This document shows, piece after piece, positions 12,210 to 22,085 of a stretch of 64,000 bases of DNA (position 1 is the first letter of the stretch; each line of letters begins with the position of its first letter). The stretch comes from Viridothelium virens. Lineage: Eukaryota; Ascomycota; Dothideomycetes; Trypetheliales; Trypetheliaceae. The position numbers and the translations under genes are program-made. The notes under the pieces are model-generated. The model made no database searches. It was given only the letters and a program-made list of their open reading frames with translations, and was not told where the DNA came from. The stretch is from positions 62,001 to 126,000 of the forward strand of contig ML991787.1 in NCBI GenBank assembly GCA_010094025.1, read 5' to 3'.

Positions 12210-12580
12210 GTTGCATGACGCGAAAGAGTGGGAGCTGGTAGGGCTAGGATTGGGTACATTGAGCCATGCAGGAACTGGCTCCATATTGTGAAAATGGTAC
12301 CTCGCCAGCATAGGCGTCTCAAGCATTGATATCTTATTGAGCAGGGAGAGGACATCATTCAGATAGCTTTGGGAGGAGATCAAATCATGAGTGTGGCGCT
12401 CTCGAAATTAAGAAACCCAACTCAAATATTATTGCTCTCGAGCATTCTGAATATCATCTACAAGACTCAATTTTGGCTCCGTACAATCAAAACACCGTCT
12501 CATTGTATGTGCATGCAAGTCATGATGTGAAAGCTACCGTGACTAAAACCTAAATATCTTCTATGGGGTATCCAAATGAT
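12210..12580. other. Convergent intergenic region
   Basis: 371 bp between the 3' ends of TIM10 and the glycosyltransferase-like gene. It should hold both 3' UTRs. No other feature seen. Confidence 0.5.
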
Positions 12581-15500
12581 TTAACCGCGCGAGCTTTCCC
12601 CTTCTTCACCATCCCGATGCATGCTCAGGGCGATCGCCTTCTTCAATTCCTCTTCATGAACCGCATCATCGTCATCATTCGTTACCCTGCCCTTACCCTT
12701 CGCTAGCATGCTCTGTCTGTGCCCCTCCTCTGCAAGGCTTTGCTTTTTTATATATTCCATGACAATGTCTTCCTCGATCTTTTGGCGTGTCATCTCATTA
12801 TTGTACTCCTCGTGAGTAGCCTTGGATGCGTCCAGCGCCTTCAGAATGTCAACTTCCTCCGCTTGTTCGTATTCTCGCGCTGTTGCAGCATCCCTGTTCT
12901 CGTATTCTGAGTAAGAGGCCTTGGACGCTTCCATTGCTTTGTGCAGCTCGTCCTCCTCTGCTTCTTCGTGTTCTCTCGAAGTAGCAGGATCTTGCTTCGC
13001 GTCGGTAATAGTGGACGCAGTCGCCTCATCATAAGCCGGAGGTGGTGCACTATCAGGCAAGGAGCGGGAAGACCTCGAATCCAGCATGCTCCTACGCAAC
13101 GCTTCTTCCAACTCTTGTTCGTGAATTTCGTGGTGGCCAGGCTCGAAACGCTGGGCCTCGTCTAGACTGGCATGCATCGCTCTTTTCATCGCATCTTCGT
13201 CGCTTTCCGTCGCTGTGGTCCTGGCTCGATCCAATTCGGCAATACTTGCTCGAATAGCCTCCTCGATCATTTCGTCCTGCACTGGATCTCCTTGCGATGC
13301 TTCAGCTACGGACTTACGGATCGCTTCCTCCAACTCGGCCTGCTCAGCCTCTTCTTCTTCTTCTTCTTCTTCTTCTTCTTCATCCTCCTGGTGCTGCTGT
13401 GTCGAACTTTCACTCGGCAACTCGGCAGCGTATCCTGGGGGTATGGCAGGAACAGCCGGCAGTTCACTCGGTGCAATCGACTCTTGTGACTCGTCCGGTG
13501 TCTTGATATGCGGAATTGATCCAGATTTCTTGACTCTACGTCTCTCTTGCCAGGTACGCTTACGCTCCTTGTGTTCACTCACAAAGGTATGCATGTGTTC
13601 GAGTTGCTCCTGACCCGGGTTCTTTTTCCTTTTCAAAGTCGGTTTGAGAGTGGCCCACTTCCGAATGATTTCCTGTTTCTCTTCTGTGGTAGTGTTCTGC
13701 CAATCTTCATGCCCTTGCGTCACGCGTGCGGCTATGATATAATTCAGCGAATTTGAACCCATGTGCTTCTGAAGCTCCTGATAAACTCCTTTGAATGTAT
13801 AACCAGGAAGTCCCCAAAGTCCTGTCGCGAATGATCAATACAGCCTCTATGGAGATATTGCAAAAGACTCACCTGCACCAGGTTTCAACAAAAATCCACC
13901 GAGGCCCTTGCCAACACCTTTCAAGAACCCCGCAGCCCCTTCCTTCTTGGCTCCAGCTGCAGGTTGTTTCACTAACCCTGTAATGCCATCGTAGAAACCA
14001 TAGCCAAGTTCCTGCATGTTGTCAACACTGATCTGGATTGCACCAGTTCGAATTCCACTCGTCGCTCACCTTTCCAGCAGCCTTCAATCCGCTCTGTAGA
14101 TCCGTGATTTTGTCTGGCTGCCTCACAGTTTCATCTCCGTATAGTTTTGGGGCATTGTGAAACCCTCGAGCTACACTCATCGAGAAGTCCATTGGTGATT
14201 TAATACTTGTCCCAATGATACGAGAAAGGCCCTTTCCGGTGTTCACCATCGTATCGAGACGCTCAACTGGGTCCACCGGCGGACCCCTTGAATGACTTCT
14301 TGAATGACTTCTCTCACGGCCAGGGGAGCGTGGGCTCAAGGGACAGTGACGGGAAGGTGAAGAATTCCTCGATTGTGACCGAGAGTTCGATCCCGACCTT
14401 CTTCGTCCATCTCCAAGGACTGATCCTAGTATTGCACGATGATTATTCTCGTGGCTAGTAACAGGGGAAAAACTTGTAGGGCTCAACACGGGCGACTTTC
14501 CACTGTCTTGACTGATGGTGTGCTCAAGGCGTGGATGGAACGATCCTTCTTCCGCACTCGTCCTGGTCGGCGAGCTCACGCCTAAGGGGCTTGTTGCTGT
14601 TGTGTTAGAAGCTAATTCATGGGCTTGGGTCTCCTCTGAATCTCGGTTCGAGGTGCTTGTGGTAGTGCTTGTGGCGGATTGGGTAGTATGGGCTCGCTCT
14701 GTCGAATTCTTGCTGGTACTGTTTGTCGATGAGGATCTAGAGTCTGGGTGAATCCGAAGGGCTTTCAATGTTTCGATTGGAAAGTCGGCAATACCCATTA
14801 ACATGCTACCTGCTGTACCTATGACCGCAGAAGCTCCTCCCGTGATGGGATCCCAAGGCCCGTCATCGGTTTCATATTCACGAGGCCGATATCTGTAATC
14901 ATGAGCTGTTGTTCACGGATATCTTGGAGAGACTTACAGTTTGAGTTCATTAAAGTTTAGCAATCCTGCGTTCGATAGGGTTGTTGCAGCCAGAGCACTC
15001 AATGTGGTATCAGTACGCCTGATTCTCCACACAGCGGCCCGATGTGGGCACAAGGAGCAACGCAATTTGTCGACATTCAGCATCTGGTGGAAATTAATGG
15101 CACCATTGTCGCTGCCTTTTTCGGAATTGACCTGTTCCGCCAATCCGGCAGCCTTTTCTAGCGAGCTGGGCTCAAGGGCCTGTAGGATTGCACGCGCAAG
15201 ATTGTCCGCAGTCAACTCTTTGTGAGGTATTGGTGGAGGCCCCGCACCTCCTCGATTAACCATGGCACCCCAGAATGGCTGGTCCCCAAAGAAGGGTACA
15301 ACGACAGTTGGTCGTCCTGCGGCAATGCCGGCAGCGGTTGTACCAGCACCGCCATGATGGACTACACACGACACGTGCTTGAAGAGCCAATCATGAGGTA
15401 CATTACCAAGCATAAAGACGCCTTCGGGGATTCCAAACTCATCAGCCCCAAAGCCACCCCATCCTTTAGAGACTAGTGCTCTTTGGCCAGTCTTCTTGAC

Positions 15501-17165
15501 TGCTTCAAAGATAAGCTCCGTCATGGCATTGGGATCGTCAACAACGATTGAGCCAAAGCCAATGTAAACCGGTGGTGAACCGGCCTCAAGAAATTCACGA
15601 AGATCTGCCTCAGGCGTGTAATTCGTTGCAAGATTCAGAAAATAAAAGCCAGAGATGGATATATGGCTTCTCCAATCTTTTGGTTTCGGAATCAATGCTG
15701 GAGACCTGAGTTCAATCAGTTTCATATCAATATACTTTCGAACCCAATGACGTACCAGCAATACGTATAGGGTATCTTCAACCTAGCCAGCATACCAGGA
15801 CCCCACATTAAGCTTATTGGTTCCAGCCCAAGGCTTTGATGTCGAAACCGGTTAATGACGTCGCCTAGTCCTTGCCAGGTCATCATATCGACAAGCGCGT
15901 ACGACATGAAATTGCTGATGTGAGCATCTGCATTGCTCGACTGAATATTCGCTAAGGGATGTGGAAACGCTTGTGTCGGAGACCAGGGCATTCTAGCGCA
16001 GTCTTAGTGTTGACCTTGACATTATCGAAGAAATAGGATAACTTACGTGAACATCATATGCAGAGGTATTCCAAGCTTTTCTGCACAATGAATGTGAGCG
16101 AAGCTGGGCGGGTTGGCGATGATAGCATCCGCGATAAAGGGCCGTTCAGCAGGATCCCCACGCATAGCGGAAGTTCTGCTAGAGTCCATCCATTCTTCAA
16201 TGGTGCTGTCCAAGTCCAATCCCATGCCATCTCCAGCCTCAATGCAGGAGCGCCAACAACCTCTGAGCATGCTTGCTATACCCTTTCGGCGTTTTCCAAC
16301 ATCGCCACTCCTCAGCGTGTCGAATCCGGGCATCAGACCGGGATTTTTAACCATAAAAGCCATTAGCTCAGCAGGGTCTCCTGTTATATTGAAGAAATCT
16401 AGCCCATTTTGTTTGACAAAATCTTTGAAGACAGGGTGCGTAGCCAGGCGTACTCGATGTCCGTAAGTCTCCTTCAGCACCTTTCCTAGCGCCACAAAAG
16501 GTTGCACATCACCACGAGACCCAACCACATGTATTACGACGTTCAGGGGCGGTGGAGGTGTCTGACCAGGACGCCCGCCCAGTGAGGGTGGGATGTATGG
16601 AGGGGGAGGTACATCTACATCAGTGGACGGATCCAGCTGAGTTCGTAACGCCGGGGCCAGCAGAGTTGAAAGTCTCCTTGATTGCTGATTGATGCGAATG
16701 TTGACCCGACCATCATCTGCTAATATGAGTTGCCAGTCGCTGCTAAATAGTGCCCATGTATACTAACCTGCAACACTAGCATTTGTTCCAAGGCCATCTT
16801 GCTCGTTCTCTATTACCCCATATTGGTCGCCGTATGCGGGAGGTGGGACACTGTCGTCGGGGGGTATATGTATCGACTCCTCATGTCGTAGAGCAGCATC
16901 TCTGGTGACGGGGCCGGCATCGGTTATTCTGAAGTCCAAATTAGAACAGTATTTGTGCAGAGAACAAGGATATCGTTTCGCACGGTTGGTCAGGTCTGGA
17001 GGATTCGATTTGGTTCTGCTGATACTCAGAAGACGGCGAAGACACCGTAGGCTCACTCTGAAAATGCGAACCGGACGTCTGAGCTACTGCAGCAGCTTGA
17101 TGTATAATCGGAGAAACTTCTTGATTTTCCTGAGGCAAATCTCCTCCGGGATTTGGAGGAACCAT
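12581..17165 (-). CDS. UDP-glucose:sterol glucosyltransferase-like protein with C-terminal UIM array (8 exons)
   Basis: Eight exons (17165-16984, 16928-16768, 16716-16047, 15992-15756, 15705-14938, 14892-14070, 14011-13873, 13821-12581) join to 1406 residues; introns are 45-58 nt. The N-terminal GT28 fold carries VGSRGDVQPFVALG near residue 180. The C-terminal donor-sugar domain has PPVYIGFGSIV and HHGGAGTT near residue 532, followed by PFFGDQPFWG, the classic UDP-sugar binding stretch. Next comes YRPREYETDDGPWDPITG, a Ser-rich linker, and a conserved ELGYGFYDGITGLV / KKEGAAGFLKG segment. Residues ~1150-1400 hold an acidic poly-Glu stretch and seven repeats fitting the UIM core (hydrophobic-x-x-Ala-x-x-x-Ser), such as LEEALRRSMLDS. 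Family knowledge suggests transfer of glucose to ergosterol or another lipid. Unlike Atg26, no PH/GRAM domain was noticed. Ubiquitin binding by the tail is inferred from motif form only. Confidence 0.88.
13351..13380 (-). repeat. (CTT)10 microsatellite coding for poly-Glu
   Basis: Ten perfect CTT units on the plus strand, read as GAA/GAG-type Glu codons on the coding strand. They lie just before the first UIM-like motif of the glycosyltransferase-like protein. Repeat length may vary between strains without breaking the frame. Confidence 0.95.
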
Positions 17166-18118
17166 AGTCAGGAGAGTGGAAGACAGCGCTACGTCACTGG
17201 CAAGGAGAAATGTGAGGGGGCCCCTTCCAGTATATCATAATATGATATCGATGCTCGTTTAGATCACGGGAACAAACTCGGTGGTGACAGCCATGTGGTG
17301 GACTCGCCTTCCTTCGAATGTATAGAAACCGGCTTTTCACATGTGACAAAACAAGGTGTAGGCTGCGCAGGCTCGCCTATCGAGTTACCCAGGGTTCTGA
17401 TTCTGTCGCTGAAGGTGCGCTTTGCATGAGATTGCGAGTAAGGACACAAAGTTTGAGTCTTGAGTCCAGTCCTACTCCAATACTGGGCGGACCAGCCGCG
17501 TCGTTTGGTTGGTTGGAAACAACGTAGATTCAAGATTCCCGCTACGGTAGTTTCGCGCGTTTCCGGCAGCTCCAAGCGGCGCGCCTTAATACTCATTCGC
17601 TCCTAATAGACGCACCAGATGCAGCGACCTGACGACTTAGCCCCCATGCTTGGCATTTCATTGTTTCAGATTACATTGTTATAGTTATCGCGGTGTGCGA
17701 GCAGACTATTAGAGCATAGTCTTGATTCTTGCAAGATTTCGACCACAAATAGAACTGTGCTTAGCAGAGCTTGCATGCTGCATAATATAGCAAAACATTT
17801 ATCACCCTTTATTTGAGGGCAAAATGTGATGCCTCTTCGAAACTTAGTGAGACTATGTGCAAATGTGACCATTTAAGGACTGCTCTTGCAGTAGAAACTG
17901 GTGAGGGCTGCATGGTCCTTAGACTTGTATAGAAAACAAGACTTGAATTAGATAGATAGAGGGTGAGCGAGAGCCCGATGAGGTTTAGAGGCTGAGGCAG
18001 GCCAGCGTCATCGGCTCCCGCAAGACGTGCTTGAGCTCCCGTGTGCAACAGCTTTTGCAACAACGCCATCTTTTTGCTCGTACCTCTCCTACCTGATATC
18101 GACTACATCCTCACCAAG
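17166..18118. promoter_or_regulatory. Divergent upstream region, glycosyltransferase-like gene and MCR1
   Basis: About 950 bp between two divergent starts, so both promoters should lie here. An ATG frame of 110 codons (17264-17596, minus) has no recognisable content, and I do not call it. Confidence 0.4.
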
Positions 18119-19400
18119 ATGCTGGCAAGGCAGGTGTTTCGCCCCGCCAATACTTTCCGAAGTGTAAGCCCCGTAACCTTAGGATTTCCGAGATTCTCTG
18201 CACCAATCTTGATTCCACACACTCTCCCTGAGACTTCTCGAAGCTAATTCGTCTGCTGTTGGATTAGCATGTCCGCCGATACGCTACAGAGTCTTCCCAA
18301 GGTGGCTCTAACACATTGCTATACGGGGCCATAGGAGCCAGCGCCGTTGGCTTGGGCTACTATTTCCTTTCGGGTACAAGCAAGTCTGAAGCCCCGGCCT
18401 CAAAAGAGGAGCGAAAGCAGCCACCAGTAGAAATCAAGGAGCCGAAGGCCGCTTTCAAGGGTGGCGACCAAGGCTTCATTTCCTTGAAACTAGACAATGT
18501 TGAAAATATCAACCATAATACGAAGAAGTTCCGTTTCAGTCTTCCCGAAGAGGATGATGTTTCAGGCTTGAAAATTGCATGTGCGTATCAATGACCACAT
18601 CGTTCAAAGACAGCAAAAATCCTGATCATTCTTAGCTGCTCTGATCACAAAGTACAAAGGACCGGAGATGGAGAAACCTGTAATAAGGTAAGTTTTTTTG
18701 GTTATACTGCGACAACTTCTTCATTTGTATTCATCTAAGTTTCAAACTTAAGTCCTGATACTGGAGGTATCCTGTTTTTACCATTAAGCTAATAAGAGAT
18801 GAAAGGCCATATACACCGACCTCAGACGAAGATTCACGAGGCTTTCTTGATTTCGTTATTAAGAAGTACCCTAATGGTCCAATGTCCGAACATCTACACA
18901 GCATGACTCCTGGTCAACGGCTTGACATGAAGGGACCCATCCCAAAGTATCCGTACGAGGCGAATAAGCTCAGTCACATTGGTATGGTCGCTGGGGGTAC
19001 AGGCATTACACCAATGTATCAGGTCCTACGAGCGATTTTTAAGAATCCCGAAGACAAGACAAAAGTGACACTGCTATATGGAAATGTCAGCGAGGACGAT
19101 ATCCTTCTCAAGCGTGAACTAGAAGACTTGGAAAACACGTATCCTCAGCGATTGCGAGTCTTCTATACCGTCGATAAACCCTCTGAGAGCTGGCAAAACG
19201 CAAAGGGATTTATCACCAAGGAAATGGTTAAAACAGCATTTCCCGAACCAAAGACCGAAAACCTCAAGATTTTCGTGTGTGGCCCGCCCGGTATGTATAA
19301 GGCAATTAGTGGAACGAAGAATAGCCCAACAGATCAAGGCGAGCTATCAGGCATTTTGAAAGATTTAGGTTACTCGAAGGATCAGGTCTACAAGTTCTAG
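18119..19400 (+). CDS. MCR1: NADH-cytochrome b5 reductase, mitochondrial (4 exons)
   Basis: FAD flavoprotein passing electrons from NADH to cytochrome b5 and, in yeast, reducing the D-erythroascorbyl radical. Exons 18119-18163, 18268-18580, 18636-18687 and 18806-19400 give 334 residues. Exon 1 is only 15 codons and starts an Arg-rich mitochondrial presequence ([15 protein letters not shown]), continued by [10 protein letters not shown] membrane segment ([15 protein letters not shown]) follows. The FAD-binding RxY(T/S) motif RPYTPTS is completed only by joining exons 3 and 4. [10 protein letters not shown] and CGPPGMYK are the NAD(H)-binding motifs. The last intron (118 nt) ends GAAAG, a weaker acceptor, but it restores [10 protein letters not shown] exactly. 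ARA2 downstream acts in D-erythroascorbate synthesis, a possible functional link. Confidence 0.92.
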
Positions 19401-20041
19401 GGCTAGAGGCTTAAGGGATAGATTTGTACAATAGCTCTGCACAACCTCCATAGAACTCAACGTCCACTTTGGTGCAAGACCCACCTTTATCGAGCTCTGA
19501 GAATAGACTATTTATCCATCATCTCAGGCTGATGGGTAGCAAAGCATCCCGCAGATAAGGTCCGCTTTGGACCCTGACGGCCCCGACTTCGTAACTTGCC
19601 GAGATGCAGGTGCGCAAGCGCTCTGGACGTCATTGGCGATATCACTAGTACACCATAAAAAAAAACTCCGGAAGACCTCATGCTACTCCAATTCGGACGG
19701 GAGCTCGCCCAGCTGAAAGCTTCGAAAGACGCGTCAAGGATCTTCCCCGTCTTGCTCGGAGTACGAGCTGACAAATGAGGAACTATTTCTGCGGAAACCC
19801 CGGCTAGATCTAGATAAATCACGCAAACGTGCTGCTGGTGAGCTAGTGGATTCGGTGTCGCCATCGACCACCCTAGAATCTTTTGCAGCTACTGCTTCTG
19901 CCGAGCGAAACCTCAGAGCATGCTTATCGCGCATATAGACTTCGGAATGCTCTCGCTATTCATTAGCTGGGTGTCCAGCTACATTCTTTATTCCTAGTTG
20001 ATCCGTTGTTTATCTGAGTGTAGACTAAAATTCTAGCCGCA
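19401..20041. other. Intergenic between MCR1 and ARA2
   Basis: About 640 bp holding the MCR1 3' UTR and ARA2 promoter. A small minus-strand frame at 19734-19934 is listed separately as doubtful. Confidence 0.5.
19734..19934 (-). CDS. Doubtful small Ser/Arg-rich protein, 66 aa
   Basis: An ATG frame of 66 residues whose composition (SRSSRGF, NSSSFVSSYSEQD) resembles disordered fungal protein segments rather than random translation. No homology is recognised, and no splice partner was found. An overlapping 118-codon frame (19508-19864) in another phase weakens the case. Confidence 0.2.
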   Translation of the reverse strand: MRDKHALRFRSAEAVAAKDSRVVDGDTESTSSPAARLRDLSRSSRGFRRNSSSFVSSYSEQDGEDP

Positions 20042-21334
20042 ATGGTTTCCGAAACGAACCCCTCTCCACCGCTTTCAAACATTCTCCCGCCATTGATCTT
20101 TGGTTGTGCGACGTTCAACGTTCAATTTGTCGAGGACCCATACGCCTTGGACTCTGCTGGCCTCATATACAAGGCCTTGAGCCTTGGTGTGCGCGCCTTC
20201 GACACGTCTCCCTATTACGGTCCTTCTGAAGAGTTTCTTGGCAAAGCCCTTGACTCTCCTTTTGTCCGGAATAATTTCTCGCGAAAGGATTATTTCGTTT
20301 TGACAAAAGTGGGCAGGGTCGCAGCCTCGGAATTCGACTATTCCCCGTCGTGGGTGCGACAAAGCGTGCAAAGAAGTTTGGACCGCCTCAAGTCTGAGTA
20401 TCTTGACGTGGTCTACTGTCACGATGTCGAATTCGTTTCGCCAGAAGAGGTCTTGGGGGCGGTCAAAGAACTTCGCCGAATAAGAGATGAGACTGGAACA
20501 ATCAAGTATGTTGGAATCTCAGGCTATCCCGTATCCACACTTTGCGATCTCGCAGAACGTGTTAAGGAAGAAACTGGAGAACCCTTGGACGTTGTTATGT
20601 CCTACGCCAACTTCACGGTCCAGAACTCAACGTTGTTGTCAAAGGGTGTCTCAAGACTTCAAGCTGCAGGAGTGGATGTTGTGCCAAATGCCTCTCCACT
20701 TGGAATGGGTTTGTTGCGGCAATGTGGACCACCTATCATAGGTGAAGACTGGCATCCAAGTCCCCAGGGACTTCGCGCGGTTGTACATCGGGCTAGCAAT
20801 TTTGTCGACTGTCACGACGAGAAGCTTGAGGTAATTGCCATTCGCTACGCGCTAGAAACATGGCTTCGCGAGGGCAGTGTTGTTGGATCTCGTGGTGATC
20901 CCGCCTCGGGCGTGCAGGGTGAGCGAGAGAGCAATGAACAGAATCTTGGGGGAAAGAAGCTGGGGGTCAGTGTGATGGGCGTTAGCAGCAGCTCCGAACT
21001 CGAGAAGACGATGCAGGTCTGGCGGAGTATCTTGGATGGTCTCGAAAACGGTCAAGAAACTGCCATCAGGGCTGGAAGATGGAAACGAGATCACGAATGG
21101 AGCTTGAATAGGCAGAAGGCTGTTCAGATCCTGACTGAGGGTATTCAAGAGATATTAGAAGGATGGCTGGACTATACTTGGCCGAGTCCTCCTCCAGGTT
21201 ATGTGAACACTAGGGAACAGAAGCCCGAAAGCGAACCTGCACCTTGGCTGACCCCAGCTGCATCTCCAGAGGCTGATGTGCCGGATGACCTTCCAGCTGA
21301 GGCCAAAGACCGCATTCAGATACCCTTGCGCTGA
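20042..21334 (+). CDS. ARA2: NAD-dependent D-arabinose 1-dehydrogenase, aldo/keto reductase
   Basis: Oxidises D-arabinose to D-arabinono-1,4-lactone, the step before D-erythroascorbate in fungi. Intronless, 430 residues. The aldo/keto reductase tetrad is visible: Asp54 and Tyr59 in FDTSPYYG, Lys89 in VLTKVGR and His127 in VYCHDVEF. The KYVGISGYP strand and the ASPLGMGLL segment are typical of the Ara2 branch. The C-terminal ~60 residues are Pro/Glu-rich and probably disordered. At 430 aa it is longer than yeast Ara2 (335), because of a charged insertion (about residues 285-305) and the C-terminal tail. A related sugar dehydrogenase such as L-galactose or L-fucose dehydrogenase is possible. 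Confidence 0.85.
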   Translation: MVSETNPSPPLSNILPPLIFGCATFNVQFVEDPYALDSAGLIYKALSLGVRAFDTSPYYGPSEEFLGKALDSPFVRNNFSRKDYFVLTKVGRVAASEFDYSPSWVRQSVQRSLDRLKSEYLDVVYCHDVEFVSPEEVLGAVKELRRIRDETGTIKYVGISGYPVSTLCDLAERVKEETGEPLDVVMSYANFTVQNSTLLSKGVSRLQAAGVDVVPNASPLGMGLLRQCGPPIIGEDWHPSPQGLRAVVHRASNFVDCHDEKLEVIAIRYALETWLREGSVVGSRGDPASGVQGERESNEQNLGGKKLGVSVMGVSSSSELEKTMQVWRSILDGLENGQETAIRAGRWKRDHEWSLNRQKAVQILTEGIQEILEGWLDYTWPSPPPGYVNTREQKPESEPAPWLTPAASPEADVPDDLPAEAKDRIQIPLR

Positions 21335-22085
21335 TTATCTACCGATGAATCACGTGTTGGCATCTGGCGGGTCGGATAGATGTGTTTTTATATGCCTTAT
21401 ATCATGCGACGGGGTTGGTTGGATTTAGTTGCTTACGTTACGATACTATGAGATAGATATGTAGGCAAAGTACAGAGCACATTTGGCTGGGGGGCCAGCA
21501 TGTGGCCATTGCCGTTCACTGACGTCTGTAAAAGCCGTTCTGCGCTGTGAGGTCTCCAAGATATTACGTTTTAAAAGCTGGTGATTGTGGCCAGCAGGCG
21601 TGACAGGGAAGTTTCCCGACGTCGACATCATACCTTACCATTCTTACGACTCCGCCCGCTTACCCATTTAATGCTGGCCTTTGCCACCGCCAGAGCTCCA
21701 TTCTTCAAATCCCCGATTGGGTCTTATCTACTGCAAACAAGAGTCCTGATATCGTGGTGTTGGTGTGTGAAAGGAGTTCAGATGATTTCGTTATCTTCAA
21801 TGCCTACCATGGTTGTCCTTGTGACGCGCGCGCGACCTCTCGACTGAGTCGACTGCACAACCTCCTTCAAGAAATACCGGGGGAAGAACAGCGTCGGTCA
21901 TTTCCGTTCGCCTGGCTTTAGGCCAAATTTGCTAGTTCAAAAGGCCGCATTCACCTCTGCTCTATTCTTTATCATTTTGGTACACGTCGTACTGTCGCTT
22001 CTGGTTTCTTCCCAGACTACTCCGTACTCCACCTACCACTGTTGACCCTACAACTACCTAATCCCTGTCTCATCTACCTACGGCA
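21335..22085. other. Intergenic between ARA2 and SIP5
   Basis: About 750 bp with the ARA2 3' UTR and a pyrimidine-rich SIP5 leader. No gene is supported. The leader contains a TCCGTACTCC stretch, a kind of motif that recurs elsewhere in the window. Confidence 0.45.
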
